This document shows, in pieces, positions 1 through 8,358 of a stretch of DNA of 64,000 bases (position 1 is the first letter of the stretch; the number at the start of each line of letters is the position of its first letter). Origin of the DNA: Adhaeribacter aquaticus DSM 16391. Lineage in GTDB: Bacteria; Bacteroidota; Bacteroidia; Cytophagales; Hymenobacteraceae. The translations under genes were made by a program, and so were the position numbers. The stretch is from NCBI RefSeq assembly GCF_000473365.1, contig NZ_KI421517.1, positions 372,001-436,000 of the forward strand, written 5' to 3'. The notes under the pieces are model-generated. The model was given only the letters and a program-made list of their open reading frames with translations. It was not told the origin of the DNA and ran no database searches.

Positions 1-124
1 AACGTGTTTTTTTCATTGCCACAATCCGGAAGCCACCTTCTTCAATCATTTGGGTAATTGCCCCAATGTGGTTATCCTGTACCGCATCCGGCTTAATCAT
101 GGTAAAAGTTCTGTTTGATGCCAT
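1..124 (-). CDS. ndk: Nucleoside diphosphate kinase, N-terminal part (cut by window edge)
   Basis: Translating the minus strand from the ATG at 124 gives [15 protein letters not shown] and then a segment with [12 protein letters not shown]. This is the canonical start of nucleoside diphosphate kinase, including the TMIKPD strand. The enzyme balances NTP pools by moving the gamma phosphate of ATP onto NDPs through a phospho-histidine. About 41 codons are visible; the catalytic histidine lies outside the window. The gene diverges from the DHH phosphoesterase gene. Identification is by family motif and is strong despite the truncation. Confidence 0.9.
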   Translation of the reverse strand, partial: MASNRTFTMIKPDAVQDNHIGAITQMIEEGGFRIVAMKKTR

Positions 125-275
125 ATTTCTATTTGATTATTATTAAAATATTTGGTTAATGATTAAATAAATCCCGAATAAAGTATTCCTTTTAAAGTTT
201 ACAATTTTTAGTTGTAAACCTAACATAATTCATTTTAAGCTTATGGCTCTACTTCTTTACTGTATACTATTGGTG

Positions 276-283
276 CAAAAGTA
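276..283 (-). promoter_or_regulatory. Candidate -7 element for ndk
   Basis: TACTTTTG on the minus strand is a perfect match to the Bacteroidota -7 consensus TAnnTTTG. It would give a leader of about 145 nt. No clear -33 TTG lies at the usual distance, so the call is tentative. Confidence 0.3.
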
Positions 284-366
284 ATAGAGTTTTATAAATA
301 TCCTTACCTGCTTACACGGATTCAAAAAGCTTATAAAAACTGATAATCCCGTATTTGAATTATTTT

Positions 367-398
367 TTTGTTTATGAAGTTATTAATTATGAATTTTG
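367..398 (+). promoter_or_regulatory. Candidate promoter of the DHH/FKBP operon
   Basis: TTTG at 367-370 and GAATTTTG at 391-398 are separated by 20 bp, the spacing expected for the Bacteroidota -33/-7 promoter. The -7 box has one mismatch (first T is G). The predicted start is near 404, about 40 nt before the ATG at 443. Confidence 0.4.
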
Positions 399-442
399 TG
401 TCTTGCACCTTAAGTAAAATCGGGTGCTTTTTATAGCTAAGA

Positions 443-1459
443 ATGCATAATATTGTTGCTCTTAAGGAGCTACTTCAGAATCCGAAACAAATCCTGATTA
501 CCACGCATCATAAACCTGATGCTGATGCTTTAGGATCTTCGCTTGGTTTAGCCGGTTACCTTAAAAAAAAGGGCCACCAAGTTACTGTTATTACGCCCTC
601 CGACTATCCAAGTTTCTTAAACTGGATGGAAGGCAACAGCGATGTACTTATTTATTCGCAGGAAAGCGATCCGTTGGTTCGCAAAATCATCAATCAGGTA
701 GACGTTATATTTTGTCTTGATTTTTCGGCTCTTTGCCGCATAAATGAAATGGGCGAATATATCCGTTTAGCACCGGCTACCAAGGTTTTGATTGATCACC
801 ACTTGGAGCCAGAAAATTTCGCGGATATTGTTTTTTCTGATACCTCTGCTGCTGCCACTGCCGAATTAATCTTTGAAGTAATTCGGGATTTAGGCGATCA
901 GGATTTGATTGATGTAAACATAGGCGAATGTTTGTATGCAGGGATTATGACCGACACTGGTTCTTTCCGGCACCCAAGCACTTCCCGAAATGTACATTTA
1001 ATCATTGCTGAACTACTTCATATAGGAGTAAATACTTCTAAGATTCACCGCTTAATTTATGATAGCCACACCGAATCGCGCCTGCGGTTTTTAGGTTATG
1101 CCCTAAAAGATAAATTAACCATTATCCGGGAGTTTAAAACAGCTTATATAGCCATTACTTCCGATGAATTAAAAGAATACGACTCCAGGACCGGTGATAC
1201 TGAAGGTTTAGTAAACTTTGCGCTTTCCATTGAAGGGGTAGTTTTTGCAGCCTTATTCATTGAACGAAATACATTGGTAAAAATGTCATTCCGGTCGGTT
1301 GGCGATTTCTCGGTAAATGACTTTGCCCGTAAACATTTTGAAGGTGGCGGCCACCGGAATGCGGCAGGAGGAGTTTCCTCTTTACCTATAACCGAAACGG
1401 TTCAAAAGTTCATCAGTTTACTCCCATTATATAAAAACGACCTAGTAAAAGATCAATAA
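443..1459 (+). CDS. DHH-family phosphoesterase, NrnA-like (nanoRNase / pAp phosphatase type)
   Basis: The 338-residue protein has the DHH/DHHA1 layout. HHKPDADALG near residue 22 gives the metal-binding DxD-type motif, a second aspartate lies in FCLDFSAL, IDHHLEP near residue 117 is the DHH motif, and the C-terminal GGGHRNAAGG loop is the DHHA1 substrate-binding signature. NrnA enzymes degrade 2-5 nt RNAs and dephosphorylate pAp; which activity dominates here cannot be read from sequence. It is the first gene of a tight operon, 21 bp before an FKBP lipoprotein. No signal peptide is seen, so it is cytoplasmic. Confidence 0.9.
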   Translation: MHNIVALKELLQNPKQILITTHHKPDADALGSSLGLAGYLKKKGHQVTVITPSDYPSFLNWMEGNSDVLIYSQESDPLVRKIINQVDVIFCLDFSALCRINEMGEYIRLAPATKVLIDHHLEPENFADIVFSDTSAAATAELIFEVIRDLGDQDLIDVNIGECLYAGIMTDTGSFRHPSTSRNVHLIIAELLHIGVNTSKIHRLIYDSHTESRLRFLGYALKDKLTIIREFKTAYIAITSDELKEYDSRTGDTEGLVNFALSIEGVVFAALFIERNTLVKMSFRSVGDFSVNDFARKHFEGGGHRNAAGGVSSLPITETVQKFISLLPLYKNDLVKDQ

Positions 1460-1480
1460 TAGTTATAACAATCCAACTCA

Positions 1481-2491
1481 ATGTTTAAAAACACAAAAGT
1501 AATACTTCCTGTATTAGCGGCTGGTATGCTGGCTTTTCAGGCATGTAATAAATTAGGTGGCAATTCTTTTAAGAAAACCGAAACCGGTTTAGAATACCAG
1601 CTTTTCGCTAAAAACAAAGATGGCAAATACGAAGCTAAGGAAGCACCTTCGGCCACAGACACTACCAAATTAAATAAAGAAGGTCAGATTTTACGCGTAC
1701 ATATGCGTTTTGACGGCCAGTTAGAAAAAGGAAGCAAAGATACCACGCTTACCAATTCTTTCACTTCCCTGCCAATTTACCTGCCTATCACAAAGCCATC
1801 TTTTAAAGGTAGCGTAGAAGAAGCTTTTGCCATGTTAGCTCCCGGCGATAGTGGTGTGTTTAAAGTAAACGCTGATTCTACTTTCTTAAAAACATTTAAG
1901 CAGCCTTCCATTCCTCCTAGGTTTAAAAAAGGTGGCACTTTTACTTTTTATCTGAAAGCTGAAAAAGTAATGAGCCAGCAGGAAGCTATGATGGACCAGC
2001 AAACAGAAATGATGGCCTTTATGGCGAAGCAGAATAAAATAGATGAGGGGGTCATTGAAAAATATTTGAAAGAAAATAAATTTAGCATGCAACCTCAGAA
2101 GACTAGCTCGGGTCTTTATTACGTTATAACCAAAGAAGGAACAGGTCCTAAACCAGAAGCAGGCAAAATGGTATCGGTACAATACACCGGAACTACTTTG
2201 GATGGCAAAGAATTTGATTCTTCTTACAAAAATCCGCAATTAGGAGGTAAACCAATTGAGTTCCCTATTGGTCAGGGTGCAGTAATCCGGGGATGGGATG
2301 AAGGTATTGCGCTTTTAAACAAAGGTACAAAAGCAACGCTTATTATTCCTTCTACCATGGCTTATGGTCCGCAGGAGCAGCCAAAGATACCGGCTAATTC
2401 TGTATTGCGGTTTGATGTTGAGTTAGTAGATATTAAAGATATGCCGCAGCAGCAAATGATGCAGCCGGGCTTACAACAACAACCACAATAG
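1481..2491 (+). CDS. FKBP-type peptidyl-prolyl isomerase lipoprotein
   Basis: The 336-residue protein starts with a lipoprotein signal ending in a lipobox (FQAC, Cys22). After a long N-terminal region it has a complete FKBP domain from about residue 205 to 318. The FKBP core residues are kept: VQYTGTTLDGKEFDSSY supplies the active-site Tyr, Phe and Asp, and VIRGWDEG supplies the conserved Trp. It should therefore be a periplasmic or membrane-anchored prolyl isomerase. A QQMMQPGLQQQPQ tail ends the protein. The next FKBP-like gene starts 10 bp downstream. Of the three FKBP proteins here it looks the most catalytically intact. Confidence 0.88.
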   Translation: MFKNTKVILPVLAAGMLAFQACNKLGGNSFKKTETGLEYQLFAKNKDGKYEAKEAPSATDTTKLNKEGQILRVHMRFDGQLEKGSKDTTLTNSFTSLPIYLPITKPSFKGSVEEAFAMLAPGDSGVFKVNADSTFLKTFKQPSIPPRFKKGGTFTFYLKAEKVMSQQEAMMDQQTEMMAFMAKQNKIDEGVIEKYLKENKFSMQPQKTSSGLYYVITKEGTGPKPEAGKMVSVQYTGTTLDGKEFDSSYKNPQLGGKPIEFPIGQGAVIRGWDEGIALLNKGTKATLIIPSTMAYGPQEQPKIPANSVLRFDVELVDIKDMPQQQMMQPGLQQQPQ

Positions 2492-2501
2492 TAATTTTAA
2501 A

Positions 2502-3110
2502 ATGTTAAATTTAAGTAAACTCAAAAGCGTAAAAAGTTCTAGTATTTTTTTCGGCTCTTTATTTTTAGTAATTTTTTCTTTCGTGTTTTCTAGTTGCGAT
2601 GTTAAACGGAACGATGATGCCATTCAGGAAATTGAAAAAGTAAGAGCAGATTTTTTAAAGCAGCTTGGTACTGACACCATGGCTATACGGCAATATTTAG
2701 GTGAAAACAATTTGCTAACGGAAGCTAAAAGCACTAAAACCGGTTTGTTTCAAATTGTACTTACGCCCGGTAATGGTATACAGCCTAATAGTGGTTATAC
2801 AGTTAATACGCATTATGTATTACGTAGGCTAAATGGTGATGTGCTACAGAGTTCTTATGAAGCCAGAAATGGGGTTGTGCAATCATTCCCATTTAACCTG
2901 AATCTTAATAATGTAAATCCTATTACTGATTACCCTAGTCCTATCTACGGCTATCAGCAAGGGGTATACATGATGAAAGTAGGTGGCAAATCTAGGTTTA
3001 TTTTACCATCTGGTTTAGCTTATAAGGCTTTTGGTAATCCAGCTGGAAAAATTGCGCCAAACGAGATACTTATTTTTGATATCGAGTTGCTGTCTGCAAA
3101 CCCTCAATAA
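2502..3110 (+). CDS. FKBP-like lipoprotein, probably without isomerase activity
   Basis: The 202-residue protein has a lipoprotein signal (FVFSSC, Cys32) and an FKBP-like C-terminal half (about residues 75-200) with the typical final strand NEILIFDIELL. Key isomerase positions differ from the family. Where FKBPs have FD after the GxxFDSS turn it has LQSSYE, and the conserved Trp region reads IYGYQQG. The fold is thus supported but catalysis is doubtful. It lies between two other FKBP lipoproteins with gaps of 10 and 9 bp, so the three should be co-transcribed. Confidence 0.75.
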   Translation: MLNLSKLKSVKSSSIFFGSLFLVIFSFVFSSCDVKRNDDAIQEIEKVRADFLKQLGTDTMAIRQYLGENNLLTEAKSTKTGLFQIVLTPGNGIQPNSGYTVNTHYVLRRLNGDVLQSSYEARNGVVQSFPFNLNLNNVNPITDYPSPIYGYQQGVYMMKVGGKSRFILPSGLAYKAFGNPAGKIAPNEILIFDIELLSANPQ

Positions 3111-3119
3111 TAAAGTTTT

Positions 3120-3629
3120 ATGCACAAACAATTCGTTCAGCACTATTTAAATTGCTTTTTGCTGATAAGCATTCTTCTCTTTGCATCTTGTAAAGATTCC
3201 ATGACCGAGATGGCAGAAAGAAGAGATGCCCTTGATGAAGAAATAATCAAGAAGCATATAATTGAAAAAAATATTACAAATGCTCAGCGGCAAGCTTCCG
3301 GACTCTACTATGTACCTAAAACTCCCGGAACCGGTGACCTGATACAAAAAGGTGACTCGGTAAGGGTGCATTATATAGGGAAGTTTTTAGATGGCTACAA
3401 ATTTGAATCTTCTTACGATAATAATCAGCCTTTACGAACTAAAGTAGGCGTAGTGGGAATGATTGTGAAAGGCATGGACGAAGGCTTACAATTAATGCGG
3501 AAAGACGAAGTAGCTACCTTGATACTTCCTTCCAATTTAGGTTACGGCATGTATGGAAATGGTGGCAGTATTCCGGGCCGCACCGTTATTCAGTTTGAAG
3601 TAAAAGTGCTTTCAGTAAAGAAAAACTAA
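3120..3629 (+). CDS. FKBP-type peptidyl-prolyl isomerase lipoprotein, GldI-like
   Basis: The 169-residue lipoprotein (lipobox FASC, Cys24) is followed by a single FKBP domain from about residue 55. VRVHYIGKFLDG, IVKGMDEG and ILPSNLGYG are clear FKBP landmarks. The active-site Asp is Glu (FESSY) and the Trp is Met (VKGMDEG). The size, lipoprotein anchor and single FKBP domain resemble GldI, a gliding-motility lipoprotein of Flavobacterium. Orthology is an inference, since Bacteroidota carry several such proteins. It is the last gene of the operon; a palindromic terminator follows at 3652. Confidence 0.72.
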   Translation: MHKQFVQHYLNCFLLISILLFASCKDSMTEMAERRDALDEEIIKKHIIEKNITNAQRQASGLYYVPKTPGTGDLIQKGDSVRVHYIGKFLDGYKFESSYDNNQPLRTKVGVVGMIVKGMDEGLQLMRKDEVATLILPSNLGYGMYGNGGSIPGRTVIQFEVKVLSVKKN

Positions 3630-3651
3630 CAGCATAAACGAACTACATTTT

Positions 3652-3684
3652 AAAAAAGCCTTACTAATTAGTAAGGCTTTTTTT
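3652..3684. terminator. Bidirectional terminator
   Basis: A perfect hairpin (AAAAAAGCCTTAC ... GTAAGGCTTTTTT) lies between the convergent FKBP operon and recO, with T runs on both strands. Confidence 0.9.
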
Positions 3685-3685
3685 A

Positions 3686-4399
3686 TTATTCAGCCAGCAC
3701 CTCTGATAAAACTTTAAGCGATCTAATTTCGCCTAAGCTGTCCATGTGTAACTGGTAATACCAAATAATTATCTGCAACATCTCGCGCCTCACTTTCCCA
3801 TTAGTAATTAAGGTGGCAGTAGGGTCATTTATCAGATTATCAAACAAATCCTCATACATTTGAAAATGAATGACAGCTGGTCGGCCATTAATCAAGTTCT
3901 GACTGCCCGAAAAAGCAATTTGAGAAGTTACATCCGCCCCTGAAGTAGGACCAAACCCTAAATAAGATGAAAGCTGGAGCAGAAAAATTAAATGAAAATT
4001 TTCAAAATGCTGTTCCTGCTGATCAAAAGCAATAATGGCATTATGCAGAAAATTGAATAGGTCCCGGTTTTCTTCTTCTTCTTTCACCGTGAAAGAAAGC
4101 ATCTCGGATAAAAAGAGTAACATACTACTTTTCCGGATATCGTAAGGAATAGAGGAAAAAGGATAATTGCACTTGTATTCTGATATGCGGGTTATGCCGC
4201 CTTTAGCTGATGTATAAACCACCATATCCAACAGGGTAAATGGCTGAAATAAAGCAATACGGGTAGTATTAGACTTTTGCCGGATACTGTTTACAATATA
4301 AGTTTGCAGGCCAAGCTCTTCGGTATAAATACGGGTAATAATAGATGTTTCCCGATATTTAATAAAGTTTAGGACAATACCCCGGGTTTTTACAAGCAC
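3686..4399 (-). CDS. recO: DNA repair protein RecO
   Basis: The 237-residue protein opens with MLVKTRGIVLNFIKYRETS, the typical RecO N-terminal OB-fold strand, followed by the ITRIYTEELG motif. RecO helps load RecA onto SSB-coated DNA in the RecF pathway. The start codon is GTG at 4397-4399, which gives the expected family N-terminus. Many RecO proteins carry a C-terminal zinc-binding cysteine set; it is not evident here, as is common in Bacteroidota. It is followed by a bidirectional terminator and lies downstream of the PorZ-like gene on the same strand, with a 110 bp gap. Confidence 0.9.
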   Translation of the reverse strand: MLVKTRGIVLNFIKYRETSIITRIYTEELGLQTYIVNSIRQKSNTTRIALFQPFTLLDMVVYTSAKGGITRISEYKCNYPFSSIPYDIRKSSMLLFLSEMLSFTVKEEEENRDLFNFLHNAIIAFDQQEQHFENFHLIFLLQLSSYLGFGPTSGADVTSQIAFSGSQNLINGRPAVIHFQMYEDLFDNLINDPTATLITNGKVRREMLQIIIWYYQLHMDSLGEIRSLKVLSEVLAE

Positions 4400-4509
4400 G
4401 ATTTATAAATTATTTTAGTAGTTACTATATTTAGGCGTGATACGCTGTATAAGCATGCTATACGATTAAATTAGGAGTTAATAGTTCAGGTAACTAAAAT
4501 TACAGTAAC

Positions 4510-6834
4510 TTATTCTACCACCGCAATTTTACTAATGCAACTCTGGCTTCCATCAGCAGTGGCACTGTAAGCCAAATAAACTCCGGCTTTTACCCGGTTA
4601 CCAGTTACATCCTTCAAATCCCAAGCCATTGTTCCTCCTGCGGCCTTTGCCTGGTAAACCAAATTGCCAGCGATATCAGTTATTTTAACCACTGCATTAT
4701 TCGGTAGGTTAGATAAACCCAGTAAACCGGTATAACCCGGCCTTACCGGATTAGGAAATACCAGGGCACATTCAGGTTTACCCATTGTTTCTGTGGCTCC
4801 ACCCCGGTAAGAGATCAATCCTGCATCTGTGGCTACAAATACTTCACCAGTACTGTGGTTAAGGGCAATATCCCTAATTTTATTTGAGGGCAAGGGACTA
4901 TTCTGAGTTGTAAAATAGGCTAATAACTGATCTCCTTCTTCGTTGAAATACCATAAGCCCGCTTCCGTTCCAATCCATTTTCGGTTTGCTCCATCTACGG
5001 CAATACTGGTGACTACCTGGTTTTCGAGTAAAGGTCGGCCGTTAATTAATGGCAGAACTGCAGAAAAGCTGTTATGGGTAAAAACATTCTCCGGCTCATG
5101 AAATACGGCCACCCCTTTGTCAGTCCCAACCCATACCAAGCCATTCTTATCTCTAGTCAAGGCATGCACCTCTGCCCCCGGTAAATTTCCGGACGAGGCC
5201 AGCGTGGTTAAGTACCTAAACTGATTTTTCTTTTCATTATAAACTAAAACCCCCTGGTTCCTGGTACTATTCCGGCTAACCGACATCCACTTGTACCCCT
5301 GGTTATCTATCAAAATTTTCTCTAAATTACTTCCGTCCGAAAACCCTGGAAAAGCAAAGGATTGCCAATTACCATCCTGTTTCAATACAAAAAGTCCAGG
5401 GGCATTAGCAAGTTGGGTTCGGTTAGTAACCCAATTATTACCTTCCTTGTCGACTGCTATTCCAGCAATACGGGTAGTGGAACTATTGCCAGGTTCAGCA
5501 CTTAATAAGGGAGAGTTAGCAGAATTATAAATTTTAAACTTGCCCAGCCCCTCCCACTCCAGCAGACCATAACCATAACTAGCTATATATAATTTGTTGT
5601 TGACAGGATTACGAACCGCTCCTACTAAATCCTGTATATTAGGAAAATCATTAGTACCCGGAAATTTTTGAGGATTGTAACTTTGCCAAAGGCCATTTTC
5701 ATAAACAGCAAAGCCCGTCTGCAGATTTTGCGGTTTGTAATTCTGATCGTACCCCCCTCCCAATACAAAAACTTTATCTTTATCCACATAAAGGCGAAAT
5801 GCACTATTGTACATCGGAGCATCAGTTATAAAATTCTGTGCTGTTGCCTCATCCAGCTTTACCAAACCATTTTTAAAATCAGCTACCCAAAACGTTTTGT
5901 TATTGTCGGGAACAGCATCTTTTGGGTTAACTACCAAACCGGCATATTTAACCTGAACCTGATTATTTTTATTTAAGGTTAGCAATTTTTCATCTCCTAC
6001 TATCAGCAGATAATCCAGGTAAGGTTTCAGTTGTTGAAAATCTTTATTAGGTAGGTTAATAGAAGCTGGAGACCATGTTTTGCCATTAAACCGGTACAAG
6101 CCTAGTCCGTTTATGCCAGCATAAACTTTATTGTTAAAAGCCGCAATGGTTCTATAATGTTGGGCAGGTGCATTAGGCAAATTATCTGCAATGGAAAAGG
6201 TACGCCAATTTCGGTAATCCAATAGGTTATTATTGCTGCGCCGGGCAGCCAATAACCCGTTGGAAGTCGCCAGATAAATACTATCGTTTAGAATAGTGGT
6301 GCTATAAATATCAAGGACCTGCCCATTAGGTCCCAAGTTACTGTACGTATCCTTAATTTCTTTTTTAACCAGGTCCAGCACCACCACCCCAAAGCTACAG
6401 GCTAGATAAGCTTTTTTATCTTGAAAGAAAATATGGTGGATTTGCTTTTCCCCCGGTATGGACTTCCGCAGAATATCGTTCAGGTTAATAATTTCATCCT
6501 CTTGTACCAGATCAATATTTGTATTTTGGTAGGCAATAAGTAGGGTTTTAGTTTGGGAGTCGTACGCCAGTGTACTAATATTACTATCACTAAAACCGTC
6601 TGCTTTAGATAAAACCTTTAGCTGATCGTAAGTTTGATCGTAGTAAAAGAAGCCATCTTCAGTAGCACAATATATCTTGTCTTCTACCTGAGAAACTGCT
6701 TTTGCTCGATTATTAGGCACATGTAATTTCCAGCTACCAATTGCCAATGAACCGGCTTGGTTTTGAGCCTGAACCGGAAGGAGCTTTAAGCTGATAGCCG
6801 CTAGAAAAAAAATTAAGGAAAATTTTGGAAACAT
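4510..6834 (-). CDS. Beta-propeller T9SS protein, PorZ-like
   Basis: The 774-residue protein has a signal peptide (cleavage near VQAQN), about 650 residues of two-component-regulator-type propeller repeats (for example GLVWVGTDKGVAVF, NRKWIGTEAGLWYF and VFVATDAGLISY) and a C-terminal T9SS type A sorting domain from about residue 690 (VFPNPV, KITDIAGNLV, VKAGVYL, KIAVVE). Length and layout match PorZ of Porphyromonas gingivalis, a surface T9SS component with two propellers and a retained C-terminal domain. From memory, PorZ-like genes often sit beside recO in Bacteroidota, as here. The assignment to PorZ rather than another propeller protein is an inference. Confidence 0.72.
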   Translation of the reverse strand: MFPKFSLIFFLAAISLKLLPVQAQNQAGSLAIGSWKLHVPNNRAKAVSQVEDKIYCATEDGFFYYDQTYDQLKVLSKADGFSDSNISTLAYDSQTKTLLIAYQNTNIDLVQEDEIINLNDILRKSIPGEKQIHHIFFQDKKAYLACSFGVVVLDLVKKEIKDTYSNLGPNGQVLDIYSTTILNDSIYLATSNGLLAARRSNNNLLDYRNWRTFSIADNLPNAPAQHYRTIAAFNNKVYAGINGLGLYRFNGKTWSPASINLPNKDFQQLKPYLDYLLIVGDEKLLTLNKNNQVQVKYAGLVVNPKDAVPDNNKTFWVADFKNGLVKLDEATAQNFITDAPMYNSAFRLYVDKDKVFVLGGGYDQNYKPQNLQTGFAVYENGLWQSYNPQKFPGTNDFPNIQDLVGAVRNPVNNKLYIASYGYGLLEWEGLGKFKIYNSANSPLLSAEPGNSSTTRIAGIAVDKEGNNWVTNRTQLANAPGLFVLKQDGNWQSFAFPGFSDGSNLEKILIDNQGYKWMSVSRNSTRNQGVLVYNEKKNQFRYLTTLASSGNLPGAEVHALTRDKNGLVWVGTDKGVAVFHEPENVFTHNSFSAVLPLINGRPLLENQVVTSIAVDGANRKWIGTEAGLWYFNEEGDQLLAYFTTQNSPLPSNKIRDIALNHSTGEVFVATDAGLISYRGGATETMGKPECALVFPNPVRPGYTGLLGLSNLPNNAVVKITDIAGNLVYQAKAAGGTMAWDLKDVTGNRVKAGVYLAYSATADGSQSCISKIAVVE

Positions 6835-7330
6835 GTATCCCGCCTTTGGGTAAGCAAGTTTAAAAAAATGAGGATATGAAATTTAAGATAACAAGCTATT
6901 TTTAACATCCCCTAACTAATCTGTTTACACCTTAAAGAAATTAAGGTGCCATTTATTAGATTTATTACAATTTAAATAAAATTATCAGTAATTAATTTAC
7001 TGACCCAATTGGGTATTGGTAGCCCCAGAGAATAAAGACCAATATCTTTAATTACACAATCAATAAAAGGCAATAAAAGCCGTAGAATCACAAGTATTTT
7101 AGAGGGTTTATGATTATCATTAATAATAACGCCCCCGTTTACCTATCTTCTACCCGCTACTATCACTTGCTCTTTATATAGTTGGGCATAAAAAGGTTAT
7201 CCAGAATTCAAAACGTATAAGCTAAAAGGCACTTCGTGATTCTTTGAATTTCCTGTTATGAGTAGCTTATTGGTAAGTCTTACCCAAAACAGAAAATTAT
7301 ATGCCTAACCCGTTTAACCTAAAATTCTAA
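6835..7330. other. Intergenic region, PorZ-like / tdk
   Basis: This AT-rich stretch of 496 bp has no ORF with coding character on either strand. A small palindrome, GGTAAGTCTTACC, lies at 7273-7285. No RNA gene was recognised. It should contain the promoter of the PorZ-like gene and the 3' end of the tdk transcript. Confidence 0.5.
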
Positions 7331-7927
7331 TTACTTCTGATTCTCTTTCATACCTTCCTGAAAACAGTGCCGGCACCGAGCTTCATACGTATCGGTTTCA
7401 CCTAGTACTATTCTTTCAACTGAAGCAGCTTTTCTAAAAGAATAAGAAGCAATATCCCCACAACTCATGCAAACGGCATGCACTTTGGTAACGTATTCGG
7501 CTATGGCCATAAGCGCCGGCATCGGCCCGAATGGCTTGCCTAAATAATCCATATCCAGGCCGGCAATAATTACGCGGGTACCATTGTTGGCTAGCCGCAC
7601 ACACACCTCTACTAATGCCTCATCAAAAAATTGAGCTTCATCAATTCCTACTACATCGCACCCACTAGCCAGCAACAGCATATCATTAGCTAACTTAACA
7701 GGTGTTGATCGGATGGCATTGGCATTATGCGAAACAACATCTACCTCGTGATATCGGGTATCAATGGCTGGTTTAAAAATTTCCACACATTGTTTAGCTA
7801 TTTTAGCTCTATTCAGGCGTCTGATTAGTTCTTCTGTTTTGCCGGAAAACATGGAGCCACAAATCACTTCAATCCAACCTCTTCTTGCTGAATAATTTTT
7901 ATTACCTACCCTTGGCTCTATAAACAT
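7331..7927 (-). CDS. tdk: Thymidine kinase (type II)
   Basis: The 198-residue protein has the class II thymidine kinase features: a P-loop [10 protein letters not shown] (residues 24-33), the DEAQFF Walker B motif and catalytic Glu, and a C-terminal zinc-binding lasso with two CxxC pairs (CMSC and CRHC). It phosphorylates thymidine with ATP for salvage into dTTP. Length matches the family. The next gene upstream, a ferredoxin on the same strand, is 82 bp away, and a candidate -7 element lies in the gap. Confidence 0.95.
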   Translation of the reverse strand: MFIEPRVGNKNYSARRGWIEVICGSMFSGKTEELIRRLNRAKIAKQCVEIFKPAIDTRYHEVDVVSHNANAIRSTPVKLANDMLLLASGCDVVGIDEAQFFDEALVEVCVRLANNGTRVIIAGLDMDYLGKPFGPMPALMAIAEYVTKVHAVCMSCGDIASYSFRKAASVERIVLGETDTYEARCRHCFQEGMKENQK

Positions 7928-8004
7928 ATTTAAAATTGGTAGTTTGTGGTAAGCTAAGCATCACCAACAGGCTTATAACTTAATGACTTTATTATTGGCT
8001 GAAG

Positions 8005-8012
8005 CAAAATTA
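8005..8012 (-). promoter_or_regulatory. Candidate -7 element for tdk
   Basis: TAATTTTG on the minus strand matches TAnnTTTG perfectly, 78 bp before the tdk ATG, and overlaps the ferredoxin stop codon. No clear -33 box is seen. Confidence 0.3.
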
Positions 8013-8330
8013 ATGGGAATAAATTAGGTGCGGAAATTGCGTATCAGAAGGTACTTTAACGATAACATCAGTACGTAAATAGCTTTGACAGGCCAATCGT
8101 TCGTTTGCATTAAGGCGTCCGTTCTCCTGGTATTTTTGCTCCGGTAAGCTTAGAGCACCAAACCCCTCCATCCCTTTTATTACTATTAATCTGTAGGTGG
8201 TGCATCTTCCCTTGCCACCACAGGCTTTCATCCAATCCAGACCTGCGGCCTGAATAGCATCTAATACCTTTTGCGAAGGTGGCACATTAATTGCCCGCTC
8301 AAAGAGGTTTTGAACAATGAGTTTCGGCAT
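8010..8330 (-). CDS. 2Fe-2S ferredoxin-like protein lacking one cluster cysteine
   Basis: The 106-residue protein has the beta-grasp ferredoxin fold: a VLDAIQAAG helix, then ACGGKGRCTTY and a distal LACQ. Plant-type ferredoxins bind the [2Fe-2S] cluster with Cx5Cx2C plus a distant Cys. Here Cys37, Cys43 and Cys81 are present but the third ligand is Tyr46, encoded by TAC where TGC is expected. The protein may bind an altered cluster, be inactive, or reflect a base-call error. It is divergent from the 394-residue unknown gene with only 28 bp between starts. Confidence 0.75.
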   Translation of the reverse strand: MPKLIVQNLFERAINVPPSQKVLDAIQAAGLDWMKACGGKGRCTTYRLIVIKGMEGFGALSLPEQKYQENGRLNANERLACQSYLRTDVIVKVPSDTQFPHLIYSH

Positions 8331-8358
8331 ATTTTACTACCTTTACAAATAGATTTAG

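Larger units (their letters stand above)
125..442. other. Divergent intergenic region, ndk / DHH phosphoesterase
   Basis: This AT-rich stretch of 318 bp holds no convincing ORF. It carries candidate promoters for both flanking genes: a minus-strand TACTTTTG at 276-283 for ndk, and a plus-strand TTTG (367-370) followed 20 bp later by GAATTTTG (391-398) for the DHH operon. Confidence 0.6.

Noticed and set aside
7273-7285. Palindrome GGTAAGTCTTACC as an operator
   Set aside because: Only 13 bp, no nearby promoter match and no second copy noticed; chance is likely in a 496 bp gap.
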